In this document: positions 37,870 through 51,700 of the stretch, piece after piece
How positions within the stretch are numbered: position 1 is the first letter of the stretch
Layout: every line of letters starts with the position of its first letter
Source of the DNA: Xestospongia muta
Lineage: Eukaryota > Porifera > Demospongiae > Haplosclerida > Petrosiidae
Assembly: GCA_963693285.1 (NCBI GenBank)
Contig: OY848918.1
Location: 15,994,263 to 16,058,262, forward strand
Direction of reading: 5' to 3'
DNA: 64,000 nucleotides
The notes under the pieces: generated by a model
The model's input: only the letters and a program-made list of their open reading frames with translations
Databases searched by the model: none
Told to the model about the DNA's origin: nothing
Made by a program: the position numbers and the translations under genes

Positions 37870-38940
37870 CATTCCAAGGTTCCTGGGATTCTATTTCATA
37901 GTAGACCACAAGACTAAAGTTATGGATGATTTCTTAATCATCAAGGACATCAATCAATCTTATGATTCCATTATGAACACTGGTCATTATAATATATGGT
38001 ACATATAATACATTTACTTTGTTTTATTACTATATCATTTCATGAACATGTAAATATATAAATGTATTGTAAGTACATGTAGGTTCTTATGTATTTTAAG
38101 AAGTCCAGTTTATTATAATTTAGGTATGTATTGATCACAAAATGAACAGGTTATTACACATAATGTCACATTGAATACTTCATTATGTTGTGAGTTGTAT
38201 CTTGAGTACTGGACCTAATAGATAAAAGGATAGATAAAAGTGTTAACAAACAAAAAATGGACAAAAAGACGAATAAAAGAATTATGGATTGATTATAAAA
38301 ATGTAACAACAAATATCAAAATGGTGTCTTACATGCAAACAAATTTCAAACAAATACTTACATACAAATTGTTACTATGCAGCCATCTTGAATAGGAAGT
38401 TATTCAAATTCAGTAGGTAACAAGTTCAATTATTGATCTTTATGATTACATTGTCTTACTGGAAATGATAAATACAAAATAAACAATAATTCTATAGAAG
38501 TGTTTGTTCAAAATTTGTTTACACATTAGGTACCATTTTTGTATTTATGGTCACAAATATACATATAGTAACAAATACTAATATACACATAGATAGATGA
38601 AGTAGATAAAAGGATTACAATACCTTTATAAATTGTATATATCTTAAAAGAACTACTACTTTCTTAGTATCAGTAGTATCACTAGTGCATCATATCTTCC
38701 TGTAGAATAAAACTCTCATAATAAATTGATGATGAAGAGAATAATGTAACAGTTAAGGTGGGTACACAAAAATACACTTGTATATCCGCCAAGTTGCATT
38801 CTTGGTATTGTGTCATGTAGCATAGCGTAGTGCCAATATTGTTCAAATAAACAAGCAGACTCATGTCAAGTAAAAACCCGCCTCGTTATTATAAAGTCAA
38901 TTAATGCAAAATGGAGACTGAAGTGTTGCTACTTGCTTTG
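37870..38940. other. AT-rich stretch before gene B
   Basis: No gene is recognised. It would contain the gene B promoter if the 38952 start is right; a less AT-rich patch lies near 38850-38890. Confidence 0.4.
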
Positions 38941-38951
38941 CTTTACAGATA

Positions 38952-38981
38952 ATGAAGAAGGCAATAGAAAACAAGAACAAG
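38952..38981 (+). CDS. Tentative first coding exon of gene B
   Basis: An ATG at 38952 opens ten codons (MKKAIENKNK) ending at donor GTGGGT (38982), phase 0, which would join the 39720 exon in frame. Charged 5' mini-exons are plausible for this layout, but the link crosses the N gap and no transcript evidence is available. Any exon inside the gap would change the model. Confidence 0.3.
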
Positions 38982-39327
38982 GTGGGTGCATCCTATATTT
39001 ATTCAATGTCTCTAACAAGGAGAGTTTCAGTTTCAGTTACCTGGTTAGCCACTTATTTTTATGTGTTTTCTCTTGGTCTTGGATCCTTGTAGCTTTGGCT
39101 AGATACTTGTTACAAGCAATGAAAACAACAAACAGCCTCAATAAGTTTCTCGTCTGCCATAAAACACATTGGTATGTGTGAACACATGTTAATTGAAATC
39201 TGATTGACTTGAATGCACTGCTAGGAACAACAAGATCAATTTCTATCCTTACATTGTGACACATCACATTCATGTGTTGTACATGTACTGTGTACATAAG
39301 TTAATGGACATACACAATGTGATGTGA

Positions 39328-39527
39328 NNNNNNNNNNNNNNNNNNNNNNNNNNNNNNNNNNNNNNNNNNNNNNNNNNNNNNNNNNNNNNNNNNNNNNNNN
39401 NNNNNNNNNNNNNNNNNNNNNNNNNNNNNNNNNNNNNNNNNNNNNNNNNNNNNNNNNNNNNNNNNNNNNNNNNNNNNNNNNNNNNNNNNNNNNNNNNNNN
39501 NNNNNNNNNNNNNNNNNNNNNNNNNNN
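39328..39527. other. Assembly gap (200 N)
   Basis: A run of exactly 200 N, which is usually a fixed-size placeholder. The true distance is unknown. It lies between the tentative first exon and the first ankyrin exon of gene B, so missing exons are possible. Confidence 0.99.
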
Positions 39528-39719
39528 TAGTCTAGTAAGTCTATAATCTTTCTATTACTATGTCATTATCCCTATATATCACTGTGATACTAACTAAACT
39601 CACATATCAGTGTTATTGTATAGACAGAATATCTTTCTAAAAGATGGTCTTTTAGTTATAAGGGCTGATCTGTATACTCACTATACTATACTACATGATA
39701 CATGTTGTCTTTATAATAG

Positions 39720-42700
39720 AATGATCAACTGTACTGGGCAGCTGGTAGTGGAAACATTGAAGAAGTCAAATCTACTATTGAACAAGGTGCTGATGTAAAC
39801 TATCATTATCCAGACATTGTAAGTTACTAGCTCTCAGTATTTAAGTATGTATCTCAACAGTAAAGCCTATTTTTCATATACAGTGTGTTTTTATAAATAA
39901 GTCTAAGATCTAATAATTATCACATCACTACACACTGTATCATCATTATAGTGTGATGTTGGTTGAGCTATAATCTAATACAACTGTTACTAAATTGCAC
40001 ATGCGCAAAATAAAGGGTGTGGTCCTAAACTTACAGCTCCCCCCTAACGCCATTCCTAGAACTGCCTCTGAAAATGTTCTCTATTATCCTCCATACAGCC
40101 ATAGACAATTGCTTAATAAATTTTCGTACATATCTCTTGTGTTAAATAATGTTACAAGTCTCTTAGTTAGAGAGGTATTAGTTGATAAAGGATATAATGG
40201 ACTTTATTTTTGCCTAGCCAATCAATACTAAAGATCACAACAAAATAAGTAATTTACATAATACAACAATGAATTGATTATTATATCAATATGTCTTAGT
40301 AACAGCTAAAGAGTCATCAACTATTAGACAACTAGATGACCATGGTTGTTTTAATCTTCTAAGTAGAGATCTGATCAGTAGACACATCATAGAGTCCTAC
40401 ATATAGTATGAAAATAGTTTTATTTACTTTTAAACATAGTGACAGAGAGTACAATTTTCATTGATATTTCAGTAATCAGAATGTAATGCTATTAGTCCCA
40501 AAATTATAGCCACTATTATCAGACAGTTTTTACAGTGACATGTTCTGTCAAGTAATGTAACTAATCTTGTAAGTTGATCATAAGATATGTAATGTGAAGT
40601 ATACATTTGTAATAACACTAACTAATTATTCATTACCTGAGTATGACCAATATAGTTTATTAACAACAACTAATGTTTCATTGATATACTAATAGTACTG
40701 ATACTATTGTGATATTGTATGTACTCTTTAAAATAAATTGTACTTATTAAATAGGTTGTGACAATATTTTCTTTCTTGAAAGTATCATTTGTTAATAATA
40801 AACATTGTCATCTACTCTTATATAGTTCCAGTATACACCATTGATTGCTGCATCTCAAAATGGACACACCGAAGTGGTGTCGTTCCTTTTGCAAAAACAC
40901 GCCAATCCTAATTCCACTAGTATTGTAAGTGTTCATATATAGTAACAATACTGTTGTAATGTATATATGTATACATTGTACATGTACATGTATATGTATA
41001 CATGTGAACTGTATAAATGTAATATGTCATGTAATAATGTTTATATTTTTGAATGGTATTCTAAAATTTAGTGACATTATTACATCTCTATGAGCAAATA
41101 AGATATTTTATATGATGTATTATGTCATGTGACTTGTACAATAATTCTGTACATATACCATATTGGATGATTGGTTCCTAGTCTGTTTTCTTTGTTGTCT
41201 TTCTTATTGTTTAAATTTAATTAGTGTGTCCTTGTTACTGTTCATTATTACTATGGTGTCAGTTGATGTATATACTTTAGTATATAAGCTCTTCAGTCAT
41301 ATTGTCATTGGTTTTTTGACTATAATATGATTTGTAAGAATTATCGTTGTTCTCTTTATATTTATTTGATCCTTTTCACAATACTTCATTGGCGACAAGG
41401 CAAAGTCATTACTATGACCACATTTGGGAGGATTTCTACCTTCAATCCTTTTTACCTTTACACCCTTGGGAGTAGTATCAATAGCCCTGGTCCTGCATGC
41501 ATATTGATTATGATGTCCTTTCATTGGCAAGAATGTTTCTGATTATAATAGAAGCCTACTCAAGTGGCTGGATGTCCACATGACAGCTTTATTTACCTTT
41601 CTAATAACTTTTGAAATAATATCTTCTTTGATAAATAGATTGCTTTAGAAAAGAATACATGACATTCTTGTACACAGTATACTTGTAGTAATATGTTATA
41701 TTATGACATTTGTAACTCATATATAGTTGATGTCAACCTTTGTATTATTGTATGAGGTTTTATCATCATTAATTCAGACTTGGTTTCACCATATTTTTAC
41801 ACATGTATTAGTAGTCTTTCCTAAACATGTTAGTTTTGTTGCTCATAATATAGTGTTTGTTGAATGTACTACATTGACATGACATGATATGAGCTACTAA
41901 TAATAGTCATAAGAGAGAGAATAAACAACATGAACCTCCACTGATATTGACCACATGTTATGATAGTACTTGTTTATGTACAATGTATAGTATACTGTTA
42001 GTTATCTAGTATTAACTTTATATTTCTTCTTTTTCAGTTAGGTCGAACAGCATTACACTATGCACCTAATGCTGAAATAGCAGAAATGCTAATTAAAAAT
42101 AATGCCAATATACATGCATTAAATGAGGTTAGTGTTTAATATTGTAATTTAAACTTATTAGTACCTCATATTATGATTATAATTTAGTACAAAGTTAAGT
42201 TATGAGGATCTTATAAAACAAGTTACTTGTTTTAGTTTATAATATGTTTAGTGGTTGATATTGTCAAGTCTTTATATTTCAATGTTACAATGTTTGTGTT
42301 TGTCTGATACATAATATCTACATGAAGACTACAACTCTTGTGTAATGTACATTGTACAATAGACTACTCTCTTTTACATTGTACTATAATAATTAAGTAA
42401 AATAGTAATCACTAACTATAGCAAACTTTATAATTATATATCAATCATTGGAATTTGGAAAATATATTAAATGTGACCTAATTTGGGAAACACATGTTCC
42501 TCTAAATAGTTTCGAGACAAATGGTTTCATACATTCATTTTGTACTGGATATATACCATACTTGGTATCCAGGAAAACAAATCATAAAAATACTTAGTAA
42601 CCAAATTTGTTAAAAATCATGTACAAAATGGCCGCATAGCAACCACATATACACAACAGTTTTTCAAAGTTTTTAGCACAATATGTGTAGTTTTGCCAAA

Positions 42701-45700
42701 TAACATGACAAATGTCATATTAAGTACATGTAAGTCTATCAGTATCAGTACAGTGGAACATTGGACTTATGAATAATGGAAACCTTACTAATAAAAACAA
42801 ATAGTGTGGTCTAAAATGAATTCCCATTTAATACACATTACTTGTTGACTCAGGAAATATGGAAACCTTTTGTATTATATATAATGAATGGTTTTTATGA
42901 GTGATAGTAGCAAAGAGTCATCACTTTTAATATCCAGTTTAGTGTTGCCATGATATATAAAAATCTATATCACATATCATGGATATTTATATCACGATAT
43001 ATCACATGTCATGATAAATTTTCAAATTTTTATATTTGTAATAAATCAACAATTCTCAAACAAAAAGATTAACTGGCCTGCATGCTGTGGTGTTAAACAG
43101 TTTCTTTTTTCAGTAATTACATTGCCAGTGGTACTGAACAGGTGTTATGATGGAACACATGTAGCGACAAATTAAAAAAAAATTATGCACAAGTCTACTC
43201 ACGAGCCTATTTAAATAGGTGTGTTTTATATCAATAAAAAGTAATTTATATCATATCATATCGTGACTGTTTATACCGGGATATATCAATATTATCAATT
43301 ATCGTGGCAGCACTAATCTAGTTAATGAATATATTGATTTCATGTGTTTAATAATGGATTAGTGAAATCACTAAACTTATAGTCTAATAGATCTTTATAT
43401 GTAGTGATATTATATTATAAATAAATACATTCAACAACTTGTTATCATCATTCTAACACTATATAAACAGAACTCCTTAAAACATTCATGATTTTAAAGT
43501 TATGGTGGAGATTACATTCCAATATAAGTTTAAACTATAAGTAATATGAAGTAATTAACATAAATTATAAGGAATAGAATACATGAATTTTCACAGAAAC
43601 AAGCACAGTATACATTTAGATTATACATTTTGAATATAAATAGTCTGTGTTGACAAGTTATGTCATAAGTATGCTTTTCCAAGTACTGTATATTTCTGTG
43701 TGGGTGGAGTCAACAAGTCCTGTTGTACAATGTTAGAATGTTATGTAACTGTTACTCTAGTAACACAACCAACCTGTACAGAGTCTATGTTGACAAAGAA
43801 ATAATATAACAAAGTTTCTATATGTTAAGTTATAGATTCCAATACATGGCAGTGTTTTTATACTCAATCTATAAGTATGATATACCAGTGGTTTGTAATG
43901 TATGCTGTACTATCTTCATTGTTGTCATCAGATAACAAAAGCTAACTATGAGAGTCACTAAGTCATAAGTCTAGCCAATGTCATTGTTTGATGGCTGGTA
44001 CATGTTGTTAATAGAGTCTTCTTACTTCCCTAATCAATAAAGTCTTTATATGATATAATTTCCTTAATAATTATTGATACTATATATCAACAAATACATA
44101 CTATGAATAATAAATAAACCTACTTAAAACTGACTGACAAATTAAATGTTGCCAATAACAACAAGCCAACAAAATAGGGCATTATATAGAATGTGATCTC
44201 AATGACAGCATGCCACGGTAAGCAAAACCTACTTTATATATATTCAAAAGCATTCTGAAAGTCTAGGACCGTCCCAAACCTATATAAGTTAAATGACTAT
44301 ACCTCTTCCTCTGTACAGATAGTATGACTAGATATTTAGACATTTTTAGTCACAATTGAGACTTGACCTCTAATTGTGGCTTACTGTCAGAAATCCATTC
44401 CAAATTCTTGGAGTTCGTCAATGAATCAATTTTAATGCCCACATCATTTAACAAAACAGAACATATATTGATAATAATTAGTCTTCCTTTTCATTTAACA
44501 CCTGACATTGTGTATACTTAATTCCTATCATATTTAGCTATTATACAGCTGTTGTATTATACTAGTTATAACTTGTTAATAATATAAATTTTATGGAGCA
44601 TGTACTTAGCAAATCACTTACTGTCATATATTGTATTATGAGACTGTGTTGTAAATCTATAGGTAAAAGATATGTGACATAATATGACAAACATTTTAAT
44701 TTCCAAACATATCATAGCTAGTTATCATGAATACTACTACTGACATCACATAAAATATCAACCGCTCTATACACATTAGTTTATAAACATTGAATTATTT
44801 TACCTACCCTTTATAATGTACCATTAGTTGTAGATATATATTATAAAGTGAATTGATCATAAATACTGATATCTGCTTTATGTAGAACAATAATACTCCC
44901 CTTCACACTGCTGCTGTCAATGGCCACAATGATGTAGCTGATGTGCTAATAAAGTCTGGTGCATCACTGGATGCCATTAACAAAGTAAGTGTCTTCATTA
45001 TTAAACATGTTGTCATTATTATACATGACTGTATTTTGTATGTAATGTTGTTATTAATTCATGTAATTATGTAGTTATTTGTTGTTTTGTCACCTCATAT
45101 AACTTTATATATGGATTACACAAGACATAAAGTCAAAATCATTCTAAATTATTGAGCATGTGGAAAATAAAACCACACACAACATATATGTGACATACAT
45201 TCCACTTTAACCAATACATAACTAGAATACATTGCAACATTAATAAGAATCGTTGTGGATGATTATACACTTTTTGAGCATGGAGTTCTCTACGGTATCA
45301 TAGGCATTAATTGATTCTATGAGAAAACAGTATTCATGATGATTATGAACTAGTTAAGGATAACGATGGTCGCTGGAATTCAGTACAATATCAACTGATT
45401 CCATGAGAAACAATATTGTCAACTTCTTTATATTTCTCTAGTAACAACTTAACTTTACCTTTGCATGAAGTACAACAAACTTTAAAGGCAGAGCCTATAG
45501 GTCTGATAATCAGACTCGTTATTTTCCAACAATTGGTCTGGCAATCGAAACCACGCCTCAAAAAGTAAAACCACACCCACTCAATAAACATTTCTAATGA
45601 TAAATGAACTGTAATCATAGATACTGCAATGAAGTTTCACAACTTATCAGTAATGATATAACAAGTTCGACAGTACATATATTTTCATCTAAACAGGAGC

Positions 45701-48700
45701 AGGAAATTGTCTCTGGACGGACTTCAACATTGTCTTCATTAATAAGAGAACCTTTAATTTCAGAATCAACAACATTGGCATCAACAAACCACTTCAAAAT
45801 AACTAAGATGTTTACTAATAAGTATGCTGTGTAATGAAGTACTTATTTTTCTTTTTCAGTAGGCATTTTCTTCATAAAAGGTATAGGCTTGCCATGATTC
45901 TGACATTTCCTTGGTAGACCTACAACAGTTAACTTTTGACCTTCCGCGCCTCTTCAGTCTTGGTGGAATCATGATTGTAGCCAAACCTGTATGTATCACC
46001 ATTGTCTTGTTCAAGTAAAAGCACCTCTTACCAATTAAGCATTCATTAGTATCAAAACTGTCTGATCCATCTTGACCTATTAAATTCATTGTTTCCCATT
46101 ACACGGGTGGGCCCACGCGGGCGGGCAGATTCAAATAATTAATAATGTGGTGTTCATTATTGTTTGTTTTTTCGCATTCTGGCAACGTTATTACATACCA
46201 CAGCATTGATTTTTAGTCACAATTGAGACTTGACCTCTAATTGTGGCTTACTGTCAGAAATCCATCCCAAATTCTTGGAGTTCGTCAATGAATCAATTTT
46301 AATGCCCACATCATTTAACAAAACAGAACAAACACCACTGAACAACAAAAGAGAGAATGACAGGACAAAATTTTACTGTACAAAAGAAGGAGCACACAAC
46401 TAAACATACAACAGAAGGAAATGAGAATAAGAGATTCAAGGAATGTTAATATTTGGAGTTCATTCAGCCAGAGAATGTAATTGTACAACAGAGAATAACT
46501 ATACAACAGAAGGAACACATGAAAATGAGTATAAGTATAAGAGAGCCAAAGAATGCATTTATTGTACAACAGAGGGAACATAAGAAAAGGTACATTGTAT
46601 AAGAAAGAGTCAGAGAATGATATTGACCACAACAAAAGGAACATTTACAGAAGTAAAAGTATAAGAGAGATAGGAGGAAAAAAAGAAATGTATTATGTAC
46701 TTCAGTACATTAAAATTATTTCTTTTTGGTAAACAATCGAATTCTTTTGATACTGGTAACGAGCGTAACAGGAAAACATGACGATGGTCATCAATGTACC
46801 AAAATATCTGCACAGCAACCGAACAAGCTTAGTACCAGATGTATCTACCTCATCAGCATTGAACTTCAGCCCTTTTGATGTCATGAAAATTATGATGTCA
46901 TTGTATAATTTGTCCTTTCGATTCCTTTCTGTGATTGGCTGTAAACTGGAGTCAGGTGGTTGATGCTCCTGAAGATACATTTGTCGGGCGGAGTCCATTG
47001 AAACATCAAATGCATTGACTGTTGACTCACGTGAGACAGACGTTTTCGTACTTTCAGTTTTCCCATTCACACATACAAAATACTTTAAAAACCTGCCAAA
47101 AGATGATATGACAGGCTGAATGAGCAATGCTGAATCAACAGGGTCCAAAGAGTCCTTCTGAGGTCCAACGTTCGATGACAATAGTTCGTAAATATGAGGT
47201 GACGACCCAGGTATTTTCGGCCGTATTGCGGAGGTGAAGAAATCTATAAACGTATACTCAACTTCTGGGATTTGAGTAATCGTACAGGGTATCAGCATTC
47301 TCTTAAAAGACGGCAGAAAAACCGAAACATTGGCAAAATCAGCCATTATAACAAATTTAAAAAAAAATAATGAACAAAACCTAAAAATGAAGTGGGAGGG
47401 CGTGTCACGTGGGCGGGTAATAGAAAACAATGAATTTAATTGGAATGGCCTTATCATCAGTTAAATAAACTTATTTCCAGCTGGACATTGCTGCTTTATG
47501 GTACTAAATAGAGGAAGATAACAAGACTTACACAATGTCTTGAACTTGCCCTGCACTCACATTTGGTTAGATCTCAAACCATTCCCTTTGTTTTGTAGTC
47601 TTTACAACCGAATGAGCACGAGATATTGATGCTATGATAGCGTAGGTCCTCGTTTGCCGCTTCTACTCTCTTTGGCACTCATTTTCTAGCAGCTTCAAGA
47701 GTTCTTGATTCTCTGTGTACTAGCTGTACAACATTTGTTCTCTTATTACATCTTTTTTGTTTCTAGCTCGGCGTAAGACGCAAAAGTTTCACCAACAACA
47801 AACGACATTCCTTCATAAGTGGCCATGATTGATGTGGGTGTGGTTTTACGTTTATGAGGCGTAGTTTGGTTTGCCAGACCAATAGCTACAAAATAACGCA
47901 GGGGCGGTTCTAGGGGGGGGGGGCTAAGGGGGCTTGAGCACCCCCTTTGCCTAGAGAGAACTAACCTGAGTTATAATCTCGTTCTGTAGCGCCCAAAACT
48001 ATTGCTGTGTCTGAGAACCTTATCGCGCACTTTAGCTCGCTGATAACACGCGGCGCCACACCTACTACGTATTGAGCATGCGCAATTACGCATTGCAAAA
48101 GCACGCAGTGTTTTTACAGCTGTGATAACTAAGCGACTCTGTTATCATAACTATGTCCCTCTTCAAATACTTCAATAAGCAGAGTAGTCATGAGGATGCC
48201 ACAGGTATAAATTTAATGCATACACATAATTCATAGATGATTTCATACTATCTCTCCTGGCTCCTGTAGTGTCCTTGAGTATCAACTCTGCTGCTGGAGA
48301 TGACCCTGCCTCAAATTCCGTTGAACAATCCAGCTCAGAAAGTGAAGCTGAAAGTGACGATCCTCTTCCTGCAGCCAAGCGTGTAGCACTTGATGAATCC
48401 TCTCAGCCACTACCCACCGACGTTGCACAGGTGATTGGCTCTCACCACCTTAGTTCTAGCACTAGACACAATTTACTTCTTCACCATTTTCGGCCAGATG
48501 CGAACTACAATTTCCCAAAGGGTTCCACAGGTCGTACGTTTCAGTTTCAATGGCTTAAGTCTTTCACTTGGCTCGTTTATAGCAAACAAACCAATGGTGG
48601 CTTCTGCCTCCCATGCGTTCTGTTTGCTCCCAGTGGCTACCGTGGGTCAAATCCAGGTGTGCTAGTGACTCGTCCTCTCAATAATTTCAAGAAGGCTTTA

Positions 48701-51700
48701 GAAATCCTCCGTAACCATACAGACAAGGAGAAACGTGTCCTGTTACTGGACCTATAGCCACTGCCAACTTTAAACGAGTTACTAAATTTAGCAGCCATCA
48801 ACAATTATAGAATTATAGAATCTATTGAAAGTGTCTTACTTTCCCAATCCTGCTCAACTTACTTTTACCAATTACAGAAATGTCAACATGGCAGCGATAC
48901 AATTGATCAATAAAACTTGTTATTTGAATTGTGGTCAAGTCAATGAAACAAATGTCAATTCATGCTGGAACTTGTTTTCCAATACCAAGGCATATGCTAT
49001 CACTTACATCAATCCAAGAAAACTCTGATAAATACCCAACAAGTGTGACATATTTTTTTATAACTGATTCTACAGCTACTCAAGTAACAATATTTGACAA
49101 CCAAGGTACAATTGGAAGTACCAAAGTATTGAATAAATGACAATCTCAGCCCACCTTCACTACAATGTATCTTGTTATATTTACCAAATACAATGTGAAC
49201 AATCTCAAAGTTTAGATCTAATGAGTACAATCAACCAACTGGTGTATATTATATACTTGGTGCAACATTGGTGTAGTTTTGACAGCTCTCAACACAGGCT
49301 GGTACTATTGTAAGAGGGAATAAGGAGTTGTGGATACAATATTATAAAAACATAGTTCATCAAAGATATTATAACAATGCCCAGCATCAATGTTATCAGA
49401 TTTATGCCTGTAAACAATTATTTATCTGGTGGTAAGTACAACAGGCACTTTGTTGTGTTATTTGTAAAGCCTGTTTGTAACAGCTTCAACTGAATCAACA
49501 ATAATCCACAAATAGAGAATTAGTTATCTACTCTAATACTTCTTACTGAGTGCAATTGTTAAGCAACCTTCAGGCAAATGTTTTTCTGGTAGAGCATTCA
49601 AATTGGGCCCAGTTAATAGGGCTTCTTTGTACACTTATTAACTAAAGGACATGTTGCCCCTTTAATCTATACATTTCAGCACCTACAAGGTTATTCTCAA
49701 TGTTCAACCATCAGTTAGCTACATCACATTCCAGTGGAACACTGAAAATGCTAATGGCTTTAACAACTTTCCTCCATCATCATAAACTTCTACTGACATC
49801 ATACAAGAAAAAATTGTGGCCCAACTCCTTTTACACTTCTAATATAGGCCAATCTATTGCTGCCAGTAGTGATACAACTTATAAAGGTTGAAATGATTCT
49901 TTGAAACATTATTTGACCTTCTATTTGAAAGATACCTTAATTTCATCATTATCTGCACTCCCACATTGAATATGGCTCAATAGCAATATTGGTCACACAT
50001 TATATATTATTCAAACCAACTTGGAACAGCGTACCAGAGTAAGTGAGAGGGCAGAGAGGGCACCTATAAACCTTGTCCACAAAATATTATATATAACAAG
50101 TACATAGGTGAAGAGGACTGTGGGGATCAGCTTCGTGACTATTACAATTGTAAAATCAAGTAACACAAGTTGTATAAATATATAATCTTCTTTCTGTTCA
50201 ATGTTACCATCATGAATACATACATGCAGTTCACCACACTCATGTTGATAGTTCGTCACTTCCTGGTATTATAGAGAGTGTGATGTTTGGCTTTTTCACA
50301 CTGGTGATGCTAAAGATTGCTTCTTAATTTGGCACACAAAATAATACCAGTAATATTTGTACAATATAAACATACCTTTCGTCTATAAGTATCTATTCAT
50401 ACAATATCTCATATCTCATAAATCTGTATGTATTATATACATCAGTCCACTACTGATCATATATAGTTTCTTATAATCACAATGTAACATTTACTAAACT
50501 TATCATAAAAAATAAAAATTGCCAATGGTTACAACAATCACGAGCAATTGTCACTATTGTATGAGCAGAAACAGAAAAACTTTAACGTATACATACTGCT
50601 TAGTAATATTCTATAGTTCAAAAACTTACGTTACTTTGAGTGTTACTGGCTTTAAAAAGACATAGAAATGCCTTCAGTAGTTTGTATAGCTTCAGATTCA
50701 GCGATCCACTTGCTTTAGCTTGGTGCATGAAAAATTGCTTTACTCGAGCTATTATATCTCCATTGTAGTAATGTCTACAGCCAAATTTCAAGACATAGAT
50801 GTCTACTTCTTGAACTCGTCTTCCTTCTGAACGAACCTTCTCTATACCAATTCTGCTTAGTCCTTTCATTACAACTCCCTCTTTGCAGGTCAACCCAAAA
50901 AGGTCATTTTCTAATTTTCTTGAAATAAATTTCGCTGTCACGTGTATTTGCTGTTTAATAGAATTTCACGTATAATCGGTTAATCAAGTGCAAGGGCGAC
51001 AAAGACATTGCAAGGACACTATCACCCAAAGCTGTCAATTTGAATAGAAAGATTGAAGTTAAATATCATGTCGTCAACAGGGAGAGTAGTTGATGTTGAT
51101 GAGTAAATTTCTACATTTGTCACAGCACTAAGGCAGCTTATGGAATTTTGTGACACATTTCTATGGGATATTCCAATGTTACAACAGCGTCTATGGGCTA
51201 AAGTTAATCTTACCTTTCAGGACTGGATACAGCTCAAGATAAGGATTTCACTCGTGTCTGAAAGACCACTGTCTCCATTCCTTGTTACTCTTATAAGTAA
51301 AAAAGTAAAACACTTGTCTCTGCTCCTAAAACTTCACATTCACCTACATATAACTATTATCCTCAAGCTGCCTAATCAAATCAAGTTGTGTATAGAGAAC
51401 GTATTCATAACATAGTTCTATCAGAGCTATCCTCCATCATATTTCTGTAGGAACACTTTCCTACCAGTTGTGATTGAAAATAAGAACAGATAGAGAACAC
51501 AACTACTCAAGCCTAGAAAAGGAAGTCTGGCCATTATTTGGAGAATCAAAAGTTCATTCTCTATCTCATACACAACTACTCAACCCTTAGAGAAGGACGT
51601 TTGGCCATAATTTGGAGAATCAAAACTTCATTCTCTATCTCATACACAACTACTCAACCCTTAGAGAAGGAAGTTTGGCCATAAATGGAGAATCAATAGT

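Larger units (their letters stand above)
45517..47898 (-). mobile_element. Putative DNA transposon with long inverted repeats
   Basis: CGTTATTTT...ATTGGTCTGGC...ACGCCTC...GTAAAACCACACCCAC at 45517-45580 is repeated in inverse orientation at 47838-47898. Just inside the right repeat, a minus-strand ATG (47826) starts a ZSWIM3/FAR1-like DNA-binding N-terminus. The interior also holds the 214-codon frame at 46702-47346 and an exon-like segment at 46217-46337. The right repeat is cut exactly by a hAT insertion at 47899, so the element may once have been longer. Assignment to MULE-like elements is tentative. No target duplication is found. Confidence 0.45.

Noticed and set aside
39324..39530. Frame across the N run
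   Set aside because: It consists of undetermined bases.
46315..46644. 109-codon minus-strand hydrophobic frame
   Set aside because: Leu/Ser/Phe/Tyr-rich frame from a repetitive AGAA/TATA-biased tract; not considered a membrane protein.
51084..51126. A 23-bp intron with GT...CAG ends that would remove the TAA in the module
   Set aside because: It is far below metazoan intron size, and splicing it leads quickly to another stop.
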